Origin: Rotaria sp. Silwood1
Taxonomy: Eukaryota; Rotifera; Eurotatoria; Philodinida; Philodinidae
DNA: 64,000 nucleotides
Reading direction: 5' to 3'
Assembly (NCBI GenBank): GCA_905250075.1
Contig: CAJNOP010000185.1
Location: forward strand, 171,944 to 235,943
Both the position numbers and the translations under genes were made by a program. Positions 13,264 through 24,617 of the stretch are shown here, one piece after another. Under the pieces are notes generated by a model. That model searched no databases. It had not been told where the DNA came from and was given only the letters and a program-made list of their open reading frames with translations. Positions within the stretch are counted from its first letter, which is position 1, and each line of letters starts with the position of its first letter.

Positions 13264-14363
13264 TTCGTGGTAGTCGTATTTCTCGTGAATTATGCACTTT
13301 ATTTTTGGCTATTCTTTTATCACATGAAATTACTCATGCAGTTAAATATATTGGTGAAAAGCAAAAAACTACACCAGAATTATCATTTTTTAGAACATAT
13401 TCAAGTCCTGATGAATATGATGGTGGAAACGCATTGGAACACGAATTGTTTTGTGGTGAAATGCATATTAATCGTGATTGTACACGTACTGATGTTGAAT
13501 TGTTTAACAAACAATAGTCTTCAATCATTATCATCATTAGTTCGTCGATTAGGATTAAAACGTCAACGTATAAATGATAGTAGAAAAACTCATTATGATT
13601 CAGAGATGTCCATCGCGGCTGAAAATCTGCCGCTGCCGCGCCGCGACCTTAGAAAAAAAAAGCTGCCGCACCGCAGCCGCGCCGCGACGGTCTATAAAAA
13701 AATGTTGCCGCGGCGCTACCGCGCCGCGATGGCTTATAAAAAAAACGTTGCCGCGCCGCTGCCGCGATGAATTATCAAATAAACGTGCCGCCGCCGCGCC
13801 GCTGCCGCGTCGGTTTACAAAAAAGTGTTTCTAATTTCACTGCTGCGACTATATTTGACCAGAGATATTGGTACTAGTCCATCAGATTCATTCAGTCTCG
13901 GGGTGTTTCATTTGTAAACCCTGAAATTCTATTAAATTCATGCAGTTTTTCAATGTTCCCCAAAAAAATCCTGCCGCTGCCGCGATGGTCTTTTAAAAAA
14001 CCTGCCGCTACCGCGCCGCTGCCGCGATGATTTTTAAAAAATCTACCGCTACCGCGCCGCTGCCGCGGTGATTTTTTAAAAAACCTGCCGCTGCCGCTGC
14101 CGCCACAGGCCATCGCGGCAGCGGCGCGGCAGCGGCAGCGCCGCGATGGACATCTCTGTTATGATTATTCCGAATCAACTGATTATGAAAATAAGAAGAA
14201 CGATGAAGAACCTGTACCTCTACTTCGTTATCATACACGAACAAGTGTTTTTAAAGAAACGGATAATGTTAATCCAAATGAATATTATCAATCGTTGTTA
14301 AAGTACCACTGTGAAAAAGACACTTCGCAAGCCCAATCTCCAGATGATCCACTATTATCATGA
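13264..14363 (+). pseudogene. Broken zincin-like (HExxH) gene, split by a MITE
   Basis: A coding exon opens after a GTTTCAG acceptor at 13263. It reads through RGSRISRELC, a hydrophobic stretch, LLSHEITHAVKYIGE and GGNALEHELFCGEM. HEITH fits the HExxH zinc-binding motif of metallopeptidases, and the downstream acidic segment could supply the third ligand. At about 13510 the frame is broken by a single-base shift: the frame after KQ stops, and the frame that carries on is the neighbouring one (SLSSLVRRLGLKRQR). At 13601-14158 a hAT-type MITE is inserted in the coding exon. After it the frame resumes (DYSESTDYENKKND) to a TGA at 14361-14363. No 5' exons were found. Peptidase activity is inferred from the motif alone. 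Confidence 0.6.
13601..14158. mobile_element. GC-rich hAT-type MITE with internal minisatellite
   Basis: Perfect 19-bp terminal inverted repeats (CAGAGATGTCCATCGCGGC) are flanked by a perfect 8-bp target duplication, TTATGATT (13593-13600 and 14159-14166). An 8-bp duplication with termini starting CAG is typical of hAT elements. The interior has two arrays of roughly 50-bp units, each a GCCGCTGCCGCGCCGCGATG-like core followed by TTTAAAAAA. They flank a unique centre at about 13820-13965. The right end folds back on itself (14088-14142). There is no transposase, so it is non-autonomous. The GC-rich cores stand out sharply from the AT-rich surroundings. Confidence 0.88.
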
Positions 14364-15382
14364 TATTATTGTTTCTCATGCACTTAGGATTTTTCAAAAG
14401 TTTTGATAAAATTAAATAAAAACAGGGGTCGCCGCGACATGGTACAAGAAAGATAGAATTTCCAAAGGAATTTTTCAAAGAAAAAGAAGGAAAATGAGGA
14501 AAACAAGCAATATCCATTGAAGCACTGCTTGTGAAAATAGGAAAGTGTAAAAAAACGTCTAGTAATAATAGATGGTATTAGAGCTCGAACAAAAAAATCA
14601 TTTTGAAATCATGATTGGGTCACTCTGCAAGATCTCAAATCGATTCGATAATATGTGAGAAGAGAAAAGAATACTCGAAGATGACCTGTTGCATTTCGGT
14701 AATTGAGAACAAATATTATTTTGTTATATCAATCACTTTAATTACTCTTGATAGCTTTTATTAGATCAAATGCACGGCTTCACGTTGCTGGTATCACAAA
14801 TGTTCGTGAATGATAAAGTCTGCACGTGAATAGGGTATGAGACATAGAGATGAGCGGAACCAAGATGAATCGTGAAAATGTAGGTTCGTAATAGCGGTTG
14901 TTTTTCATCGAAAACTCGACTCTTCTTTTTTTTTATTTACCTAAACAAAAACTTTCTGAAATTTTCGAAAGTATATCGTTCACGTTTCTGAATTTTCTAA
15001 TTTTATTTGCATTTTACAGTAAATCTCGTCTTTGTTTTAAAAGTCTGTCGATGGGGACCGAGACTTTTCTAAAACGAGTTTGCAGACGAGGACAAAAAAA
15101 CCGAAGAATTTAAGGGACTATAGTAGTGGCAAAAAGTTTAGTAACAACGTATGTTAAATTTTTTGCTGTAATTTTAAGCACCTAGCTCAGGGTGTGGGTG
15201 TGGGTGTGAATCTGCATCTAGGCCTGTGTGTTGGTATTTCTTTCACTCACATCCAAGATAGAGACGAAATGTTTTTGTTTTTCTGATTCATAAAGGATGC
15301 AACAAATATCCATGTTTCCATTCATTTACGCAAATTGAAAAAGAATCAGAAGGCCATCACTATCATCCTCATTATCATTAAA
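14364..15382. other. Intergenic
   Basis: No gene supported. It contains one TGTGGG-like hairpin starting at 15190. Confidence 0.4.
15190..15253. repeat. TGTGGG-like hairpin
   Basis: A G-rich arm of three TGTGGG-like units (15190-15208) is followed by a shorter C-rich arm (TTTCACTCACATCC). It belongs to the dispersed hairpin family. Confidence 0.55.
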
Positions 15383-15803
15383 ATGGACAAGAAAAATCTT
15401 AAACCATATGCTAGTGGCACATCGCCGTCTACGACAAGTAAGCCAAATAAGTCATCCACAGCTGCAGCACCAACGATAGTTGTGAGTAGAAGAGCTGGGT
15501 GTGGGTATGAGTGCCTTTTTTTTGTTGAACACCGACATATACACCCTATTAGAGCTGTAACAGTATCAAGAAGCGATGAATATTTTTGTGTCTATTCTTA
15601 TCTACATAAAACTGTGCATGGGTATAAATAGACCTTTTTTGTTTAATTTAGAAGAAGTCGATGATCATAAAAAGGTCATACCTTCAATAAGAAGTTGTTT
15701 CGTTACGATAGGATTGTTATCAGTTACTATTATGATCACATCAACGATGAATTTCTTTCTTTATCACCATCTATCGTTGTTGGCATCAAATAAAATCACT
15801 TAG
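15383..15803 (+). CDS. Possible small membrane protein (two exons)
   Basis: ATG at 15383 opens MDKKNLKPYASGTSPSTT. A good GTAAGC donor at 15438 and a TTTAATTTAG acceptor at 15651 join it in frame to a second exon (15652-15803). That exon contains a hydrophobic helix (CFVTIGLLSVTIMITSTM) and stops at TAG 15801-15803, giving 68 residues. The intron holds a TGTGGG-like hairpin (15497-15546). No family recognised. It could equally be a chance frame or the remnant of a larger gene. Confidence 0.3.
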
Positions 15804-16020
15804 TATTATACGCAACCATTCAATTCAACTCATCTTTGTCTTTTTGCAAACAACTAATCTACGTACTCTGGAACTGTATTATAGAACAGAATATGATAGT
15901 AAATGTTATTTGAAAGAGGAAAATTTAATCTATCTATTCGATAATATTTCTTTGTGCAGAATGCTCATGTCAAATGGCTTACGATAACTCAATCTTTTTC
16001 CTGTTTTGTGACAACCAGAT

Positions 16021-16233
16021 TTGGTAAATATTGCCTATTTAATTGTCGAGCGACTTCCTCATTTGCAAGTCGTTGAAGTGTCACATTTACTTATCAACGA
16101 TCTTCCGAAATTAATATTTCTTACTATTAATGGCGAAGATGAATATGATCAACTTTATAAGAAACAATTGCATGATCTGCAAAGTTCAAATACTCATTCT
16201 TTATACACTTTTTGTATGATTATAATAAAATGA
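16021..16233 (+). pseudogene. Remnant of a bdelloid F-box/LRR-type gene
   Basis: A 70-codon open stretch includes VERLPHLQVVEVS and LINDLPKLIFLTING. This matches the repeated leucine-rich pattern of the large F-box-like family seen in bdelloid genomes. There is no start, F-box or further repeats around it, and a stop follows quickly, so it is a fragment. Confidence 0.4.
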
Positions 16234-18455
16234 AACTGCTAATATTTCTTTATTTCCTTGTACTTAGACTGGTTTTGTGAAAGAATCATAAGAAGTTTTC
16301 AACATGAATAAAGCAAAACTTTTAAAATTTTGTTTCGTAAGTTAAATCAGATGAAAAGATCTTCTGTGTTTGATATTAAATTATACTAATATTCTTTATT
16401 AGTTGTACAATAGAATGTATACAAAAATTACTCCTACATGAAAACAATAACATTAATATTTGACCAAAAGATATTTTTTATTATTAATAATCAATTTTTT
16501 TCCAGTTACATTTTGACACCAAACGCTATTTTAACTCCTCTTCCCTTTATCATCTTGTTCTATTTCCTTTCTCACATATAACTGATCGAAAATAAACAAC
16601 TTGAAATATATTCTATTTTTGAATATTCTTACAATAAATAATTATATTATTTCAAATTTATCCTTATATATTAATATTTTAAAAGTTAAAACTTATTACA
16701 ACATTTCATTGTTCAATAACAGTAACATATTTAAACTAGATCTCTACTCAAACTAAGCACGAGTAGAAAAGACGTAGGACTGCAGAATTTTCATAATCCT
16801 CATATATGTTCATAGTTATTTTTTAAAATCTAATTTATCTCTTATTAATAAATGAAGATGGACATTGATTGATAACGAATATCAATTGCATATCCCTTTA
16901 TTAGAGCATTGTTGTTCTTTTTATTTTGTATATATAAACCTTCGAGACTATTTCATGGATAAAGTTAATTTATACAAAACGAAAATTAACGTGTATATAC
17001 ATATAAGATACGAAATATCAATGGTCACTAGACTACTAAGTCATTTATAACTGTATAAAGAAATTACCTGCTGTTAATTACCATTTAGTTTTGTTCTTGC
17101 ATCTGCCGCACGGATGTCAAAGAAAAATGAATTTCAGATGTGTCCTACGCACATTCTCACGAGTTTGACAAGCTTTTTTGTGGGATGTGGGTGAATCTCT
17201 TCTTTCTGGCCTCATCCAAAATCAGTTTTTTCAATGTAGAAACTCTCAGTTACAGCTGATAGTTTGATATAAGAAACCTTACAAGCATGTCTCATTACCA
17301 TTTTGATGTAGATAAACATATATGACAAGTTAATCTAAGAAGACAATGAATTTATAAACTGTTCATTGATTGAAATATATCATTTTGTAGAATGCATCAA
17401 TTTAGTCCAATGTTATTTTCCTATCGTACTAATCTCCAATAACTAATTTCATCTTACATTTCATTGAGAAGAATTTTTTTCATAACAGCTTTATGTGTTT
17501 TTATCTGAATAGATTTAATACAATATTTATCGTTTCAATGGAATAATATTCATTATATTAGATGATTATGACTTTAATTTTGTAACATTCTTTATATTTC
17601 CAAAAGTATTCATATTGACAATCTTATGTTTGAAAAGTTTCCTGTTTTGAAATTTTGTTGTCTCATATCTTACTTGGTTGGATATATTTTTCGACGATTT
17701 TTGCAGCTTTAATTAAAATTATCTTACTGTTCTTTTTAAAATCCAATAGAAGATGCTAGATAAATGAATATTATTCCATTAAAATGATAAGTCTCCTATA
17801 AAACATTTGCAGAGGTGAAACACATACTGATGTTATGAAAAAGAATTTTTCTCAAAAATATAAGATAAAATTATTCACTCAAAATTGATAACATGAATGC
17901 AATAGAGAAAAAGATATCTTTTGTAGAACTTTAAAAGATCTATGAAAAAAAGAAATAGAGGAGGCAGATCAAACAAATTGATTCAGTCATCTATAGATAA
18001 GCAGATCAAAGTGAAAGTTTTGTAAATCTCCTAACTTTCTTCTCAAACTGATGATTTACTTGGAAAATATTGATATCAAATGCTATCAAAATTTGATGCT
18101 TTTATTTAACCAAAAAGTAATTGACTAAAGGCAATAGTTCCTTGAAAAGAGCAACAACAATTATATTCGATATGAAAAGAAAAAGGCATGCGTAGTCTGT
18201 GGAACCATGAGTCTTCTTTAAAAGACAACAGTTGACGAAATTAACTTTATCACTCTCTGGACTTATCTCAATGTACGAGGAAACAGTAGTTAAGAAAAAA
18301 CACATTTTTTTTATGAGCGCATAAGTAAATTTATAAAAATCATGACTTTTTAGAAGAGTTTGAACAGTTTGTTCAAGATTTTTATTGATAAATTTACTAA
18401 CAATCAAAAAAGGACGGGAGACGTTTTACGTGCATTTCGGCCCCCCAAGAAGATG
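16234..18455. other. Intergenic up to the first assembly gap
   Basis: Very AT-rich; no exon, RNA gene or repeat could be supported. A weak TGTGGG-like trace lies near 17185. Confidence 0.4.
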
Positions 18456-18555
18456 NNNNNNNNNNNNNNNNNNNNNNNNNNNNNNNNNNNNNNNNNNNNN
18501 NNNNNNNNNNNNNNNNNNNNNNNNNNNNNNNNNNNNNNNNNNNNNNNNNNNNNNN
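18456..18555. other. Assembly gap (100 N)
   Basis: Exactly 100 undetermined bases, the usual placeholder for a gap of unknown size. Open frames drawn across it are artefacts. Confidence 0.99.
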
Positions 18556-18611
18556 GTTTTCGCTGTTTTATTTTTTATTTCATAATTATCAATATAATAA
18601 AACAAATAAGT

Positions 18612-18843
18612 TTATTTAGTTCGAAAGAATGTTAATATCAAATTATTTGAATTATCAATAATATGTTTTGTAGCAATAGATTGCATTTTAGAATTAATTG
18701 ATGCAAATGAATGAACCTACAAAACAATAGATAGAAAAAAAAATCAGTAGTAAAAAAAAACAAGATTTTACGATTTCTGCTGGTGTAATATATTCGAATA
18801 TAAGTCGAATTATTTCAATAGGTAAATCGTTGAATGATGTCAT
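18612..18843 (-). CDS. F-box protein, 5' part next to a gap
   Basis: The first exon (18843-18772) codes MTSFNDLPIEIIRLIFEYIT followed by PAEI, the classic start of an F-box (LPxEIxxxIFxY). A 55-nt intron follows, and exon 2 (18716-18612) reads VHSFASINSKMQSIATKHII before a TAA at 18612-18614. F-box proteins link targets to SCF ubiquitin ligases. At 58 codons this is shorter than any normal family member. Either the gene is truncated, or more exons lie beyond the adjoining gap. Confidence 0.6.
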
Positions 18844-19046
18844 GTTGTTTTATTTAAGAAGAAGGAAATTTTCAAAATGATGATTTGTATACGACTTCAA
18901 TTTTTTTTTCAAATATTCCGCATTTATTTTTAGAGACATCTATTGAATTAAAATAAATGGTTGCAATGATACTTAGATAGAAAGAAATATTCTCATGGTT
19001 GATTAATAATCTATATAAAAAAAGTTTTCATTTTTAGGATTAATAA

Positions 19047-22000
19047 ATGGATCAATTTAAAACACTTTATTATGATTATTGCAAAACTTATTATGTTGAA
19101 CCAAATGAAACAATTCTAGGAGAAATTGAAAAGTAATGATAAAGAAAAGTATTTGTTTTTTTTTTTTGAAAATATCAAATAATTTCTTTTTTTTTTTTGT
19201 TTTCTAAAGGATTTCACATGCAGATAATCAAACAAAAACTTTTAATTTATCTTCATTAAATATTCCTGAAGCACAATATACAGTATTAGGAAAATTATTT
19301 TCACATGATTTTTTATACACAAGTATTCATCTTAATGATTGTAATTTATCAAGTGAAGGTAGAAAATTTTTTGAAACTATTTATCTCTTATTTAATTTTA
19401 TCCAACTAATGTCGAAATATATTTTCTTATGGTAGTTCTGATATTTGAGAATGTGGATCCTCTCTTCAGTCATATCACACTCTTGAATAGTAGGTTTTGA
19501 TCTCTGATATTGACTGTACAATGCTGATGCTTTTTAGAGGTTAATGACAACGTCTTATCAATGCCTATAGACAAGATATTTTGTCTCTGGATGGCACTAT
19601 ACGATATTGTAGAAACCTCCAAAATGCATCAGCTTCTACAACAAATATCAGATTGAATCTTTCATCATCAACAAACTAATAATTTATATTTTTTCGACGT
19701 TTGAATAAGTTGGCATATCTGTTTTTTCGACCGAAATATGGTTAATCCTTTATATTTATTCGATGTTTTTTTATTTTTTTTTCAACAGCTTTACAAGTTT
19801 TTCTTCATGGACTTGTGACGAATACAACATGTAGAACATTACAATTGAAGGTAAATGATAAGCGATTATTGTTCTACTTTTATCATTAAAAAAATTGCTC
19901 TATTCATCTAGGGAAATAGTATACATGGAGCTGGTACAGAAGCATTAGCAAGCGTACTAAGAAAAAATCAAACATTACAAAAGTGAGTTAAATTATTAGT
20001 TCAATGCGTAACTATGTATATAAGGATTTTATAAAATGAATTCCAATAATTTTCAAACTATCATCAAAAATATTATTAGTAGCTCATTCGTGACTGATCT
20101 TACACAGCTTTCCGTCAGTATTAAATCCATGAGATAGCTAATTCTTACCGAAACTACGTATTACTGTAAATTGTATGTGTCTAGAAGTTAAAGCGACAAA
20201 GCAATCTTTTCTATGTTCTTCCAATTTATGATTTTCATATATTGTTTAGTTTACGACTTGAATGGAATCAAATTGGTGCAATGGATTCTCCAGCTTTTAG
20301 TAGTTTCTGTGATGCTCTTAGTGTTAATAAAAGTTTAATTGAACTCGATTTACGTAATAATGATATCAGTCATGTTGGTGGTTCTGAATTAGCAGCAGCA
20401 TTAAAACGAAATGTGACATTACGTGTATTAGGTATATATTAAAAATATATAATATTTTGAAAAAAAATTTTGATATAATCTTCATTAATAATAGATCTTC
20501 GTTGGAATAATATTGGACTAGTTGGTAGTCGAGCTTTATTAGCTGCATGTCAATCAAATTCAACTCTTAATGAATTACAATTAACTGGTAATAATGTACC
20601 TGATGATATTATGCAAAATATTAGTAAGTAATTAGTTTCTTTTTGCACATCTTCAAAATATAATTAATGTAAATTTTCAATTTTGAAATTTAGACAATGC
20701 TTTGACAAAAAATACTGAAAAACGTCAAATACATTTTGGACATTCACAAAATATGGCTGTACTTGCAAGACAACTACAAAATGTACATACAGAAAAAGAT
20801 CGACAAATAACAAGTGTACTTCAACGTGTATCATTACAAGAACAGGCAATGCTTAAAGCAAATAAGTAAATATAGATACAAAACTATTTTATGTTGTAAT
20901 AATAATAAGAATGAATATTTATTTCTTTGATAGATCTTTAGCTGGAAAAGTCAAAAAACTACAAGAAGCATTAGATGATAGAAAATTAGCATTTAATGCT
21001 ATATCAGCAAAAAATGCATTACTTGATGCAGACTTAACTGTAGCAACACAACAATATAATGATGCACAAAATGAAATTAAAAAAATGAAAATTGAAAAAG
21101 ATCATTTAATAAATCAAATTCGACGAGAATATCAACAAGAAAAAGATGTAAAATTGAAAATATAATTGATTTTTGTCGAAACAATTTTCTTTCTATTCAT
21201 TAGCAATTATTTAATATTCAAGAAAAATTTCAACGAGATTTAAACGAAAGTTTAGAAAAACAAAGACGTCTAAGCGAAAAAGTTCATGATCTTGAACGAA
21301 AAAATGAAACTCTACAAACTACCATTCATGAACTTCGAGAAACTGTAAGTCATTATTGATTATATGAAAATTATTTTCCGAACAATCTAATGTTAATAGA
21401 TAACAATCAATGATCGTGATCATCAATTAAAAATTTCATCCTTAGATGATGAAAATCAACGTTTAAAATTAAAACATAAAGAAGATTTAAAAGATCATGA
21501 ATTAATAAGTACACGAGATATTCAACGTTTAAAAGAATCTTATGAAACAACACACCAAAGTCTCAAAGAACAAATAACAAAACTTGAAAATATTCGAACA
21601 ACACTTGAACGAGTAAGAATATTCATGAATTTTTCTTATCTATTTTTTTGTAAAAAAAAAGGAAGTCAATTCATTAAAATCGACTATATCAACACAAAAA
21701 TTAAATCATGAAGAAATTTTACAACAAGAAAAACTTCGCATAAAAAATGAAGAAGAAAAAAAACAACATGAACTTGAAGATCGTTTACGTTCATTAATAA
21801 CAACAAAAGAAGAACTTGAAGTAACAATTTTAATTATAGTTATAAATATTTCATATTTGAAGTATTTTGATCTTTATAGTCTCATTATAATCAACAATTA
21901 ATTTCTAATCGAGATCTTCAACAAAAAATTAATTTTCAATCAGTTGAAATTGAAACATTAAAACGACAAATTGAATCAGTTCAAGCAGTATAATTTTATT

Positions 22001-22429
22001 TTTTGATTAAATCATTTAATTCGATATTTTATTTTTCATAGGTAAACCTTAGAAAAGATACAGAAATTCTTGAAAATCGAGAAAAACTTAGAACTGAATA
22101 TGAAAAAAAATTACGTTTCATTCAAAAAGATATTGAAATGAATGAAGAATTAAAAGATCGTATAAAAAAATTAGAAAATGATTTAAAAGGTAATTAAATT
22201 ATTTCTTTTTTTGTTTTTTTTTGAAATTGTTTATTTCTTATCCATAGATCGAAATTATAATGATCGAAATATCCTACGTGAACTTGAAACACGTTTAGCT
22301 GATTTACAAACAAAACTAAATCAAAGTGAACAAGAAATTAATCGATTGAAAAAAGAGGAAGAAAAACGATTGCATTTTTTACGTACAGCTATGTTAGATT
22401 ATATTGGTCGTGGAACAAAAACAAATTAG
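19047..22429 (+). CDS. LRRC45: LRRC45 centrosomal linker protein
   Basis: Fourteen exons: 19047-19132, 19210-19358, 19789-19850, 19912-19982, 20250-20431, 20495-20623, 20694-20865, 20934-21147, 21204-21344, 21400-21612, 21662-21820, 21880-21987, 22042-22189, 22248-22429. They total 2016 nt, 671 residues against 670 in human. LRRC45 is part of the fibrous linker that holds the two centrioles together and also acts at cilium bases. Leucine-rich repeats occupy roughly residues 30-215 ([45 protein letters not shown]). A continuous coiled coil follows to the end, closing with [20 protein letters not shown], which parallels the human C-terminus. Introns 2 and 4 are long; intron 2 contains a large hairpin. 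Confidence 0.93.
19498..19672. repeat. Imperfect long hairpin in LRRC45 intron 2
   Basis: Nested inverted segments: CTGATATT...GCTGATGC on the left pairs with GCATCAGC...AATATCAG on the right, with inner pairs GAGGTT/AACCTC and AGACAA/TTGTCT near the loop. It could be a MITE relic or a structured RNA. Confidence 0.5.
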
Positions 22430-22569
22430 ACTATTTTTTATATTGGATTAATTAGACATTTTTTTTTTCTTATGTACGGCTAGCATGTATTTTTCATTTG
22501 TTCATTATTAGAATAAATACAATGGATTTGTAAAGTGTAAATAAATCTTTAGCTAAAAGGTTATGCTCA

Positions 22570-22692
22570 TGCATTGCAAGTGTGGTATTGATGGTGTGGA
22601 TGTTCATGGAGAGAAGCATCAGATCCAGATACGGGCCCTCATGCATACTCACATTCCACGCTAAGCCGTGCACGTCCATCCACACCACCCAC
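22570..22692. repeat. GGTGTGGATG-type inverted repeat
   Basis: Left arm GGTGTGGATGTTCATGG (about 22596-22612); right arm CGTGCACGTCCATCCACACC near 22671-22690. It is related in composition to the TGTGGG hairpins but more diverged. Confidence 0.5.
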
Positions 22693-22726
22693 CTTCAAGA
22701 CTTATTTTTATTAGTTCATGTGCCCA

Positions 22727-23080
22727 TGCAAAAAAAATACATTATAATGTCTTATGCTTGAACGGAAACACAAGAGCTTATCTATGAAGTTGCCGAACAG
22801 TTAAAGAAAGAAAATATTCTTGTTTGGATAAATATTCGAAATAAACTTGATGGAAGTGTCAATGATGGGTAAGTAAATAAAGAAGTAATCTGTACCATAT
22901 GACAACCTCTTATTAATAATAGTTGTTTCTTCATAGCGCCAGAATATCAGGTTTCAAAATACCACAAAAAGAAATTGCAATATGCAGCTAGATTGGAAAT
23001 ACCGTTAATATCGCGTCAATGTTGTGCAGATTTCTAAACTTCTGAATGGCTAGGTCTTATCAAATATAGTCAGACAAAGC
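22727..23080 (+). pseudogene. TIR-domain pseudogene fragment
   Basis: The segment reads ELIYEVAEQLKKENILVWIN, then after a short break APEYQVSKYHKKKLQYAARL and SEWLGLI. These are the helix and strand blocks of the TIR domains found in many bdelloid proteins (xPEYQxSxxCxxExQYA, xxWLGxI). A TGA interrupts the first strand and a TAA follows CCADF, and part of the middle is missing. TIR domains act in innate signalling or NAD+ cleavage. This copy cannot encode an intact one. Confidence 0.6.
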
Positions 23081-23084
23081 TGAA

Positions 23085-24000
23085 CCTGCAACATTTTACT
23101 TATGTCTTGACGATAATATCGATTTTGACGATGAAGAATTTTCTATTCGTCCTGAAAAAGTTGCTTTGTCGGTTCCCAATCGATTTCATACCAGGTTGAG
23201 CATTGTGATAGTATATGAAGATCCTTTATTAATGTTTAATGTTGACTTCGGCAGTAAGCCAGTTCATCTCCATTTTACTTAGGCACTCAAGTATGAAGAT
23301 TTGAAACAAGTGCTCCTGCCGCTCTTTGGCTATGAAGAATCTGTTCGGTGATGACATTCGCCAATATATTTTCATCGCTAAACAAAATAGCCAGAAGCTT
23401 ATTGATGGATTCACCTGAGACGAATCAACTACGATTCACCTTTTTTCGATGAAATTGGGAGCGGCTTGAGTGCACATACGGAAAAGATCAACACATTATT
23501 TGGTACGATGCCAGTTCTTGTGCTTATTCCGTGAGTATAATAAAAAATTTTATCGGTGACACAGGTACAAGAACAATCTTCTCGATTGAAATCGAAAAGG
23601 CAAAATTCATTTGAGATCATTCATACTTTGGAAATGAAGATGAAATTATTCTTCTTCCTGGTATTCATTTGAAAGAAGATAGGCCTATTTCTCCTCTGCT
23701 CGTACATCCATTCGATACTTTCAGTCATCCTGATGATACATCATCTCGTTCTTCACGATCATCCGAATACAAAAATCAATCACTAGGAATCAAGTCAAAG
23801 TCTCGATCTATAATCTTCATCAGTCAGCCACACCACCAACAATAACAAGAATAACTTACATGAGCTGCCAAAAAAGAAATGATCGAAATCCTTTGATGTG
23901 GCAGAACCCTTACTTGTACTTTCAAAACCTTGATAAAATCGGTTTTAATTAGAAATACATTTCTCCAATAAAATATTATTCAAGAAAGCATGTGAAATTT
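23085..24000 (+). pseudogene. ADP-ribosyltransferase (ART) pseudogene
   Basis: Blocks of an arginine-type mono-ADP-ribosyltransferase domain are visible in shifting frames: EDLKQVLLPLFGYEESV, FRGVRLDLS, WYDASSCAYSV, GDTGTRTIFSIEIEKA and FGNEDEIILLPGIHL. FRGV corresponds to the first strand with the catalytic Arg. The SS block is the middle STS-like strand, and EDE fits the ExE active site. In-frame stops (for example just before DHSYFG) and at least one frame shift make it non-functional. The TIR fragment immediately upstream in the same orientation suggests one decayed TIR-ART gene. Confidence 0.6.
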
Positions 24001-24090
24001 AAGGATACCATTTATTAGTTTTGAAGAAATAGAAACTGCCTTTTATCATTTAGGATCACCATTAGAAAATAAACAACTATACTATTTTCA

Positions 24091-24131
24091 GGGTGTGCGT
24101 GAGTGACGATGTTGCATTCGCTCACACATTC
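24091..24131. repeat. Short TGTGGG-like hairpin
   Basis: GGGTGTGCGTGAGTGA pairs with TTCGCTCACACATTCC a few bases later. It is a member of the dispersed hairpin family. Confidence 0.5.
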
Positions 24132-24590
24132 CTTACTAGTATTCACCGGTTCCTTGTCTAATTGATTGATAAGATTACAATTTGTTTTTTGATGAAAATT
24201 AGATAACAACTGAAATAATCGGCGAGGCAGATTATAATTTCAGTCGATATAAGGAATTTCAATCGATTTGTGCTGCAAAAAGCGGAGGCTCTGGACCATG
24301 AATGAAAGCTATACACTATTAGTCAAAAACAATCGTGAATTACTGTTACAACTAATATGAAATGTTTAAGTACATAAGTGAGCATATGCGACTGATTTCG
24401 TTGATTCGATAATACCATCGCCAACCGTTGCTCTTGCGTTGTACTTCTTTATATTTCGATCCTTTTTAGCCAAGCTCATAGGGTGACTTTGAAATCCTGC
24501 CAGAAATATTCAAAGTTCTGTTAGCATGTACAGGAATGCATGAAGAGGAATCTGATATACAAGTATATCGTTGTCGTCGTGTCATACAAT

Positions 24591-24612
24591 AATCATGCAT
24601 ACATGCATGATT
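24591..24612. repeat. Perfect short palindrome
   Basis: Ten-base arms AATCATGCAT and ATGCATGATT are separated by two bases. It lies at the truncated end of the neighbouring pseudogene, so it may mark a junction. Confidence 0.5.
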
Positions 24613-24617
24613 TTTGA

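Noticed and set aside
18360-18635. Open frames running through the first N gap
   Set aside because: They depend on undetermined bases being read as amino acids.
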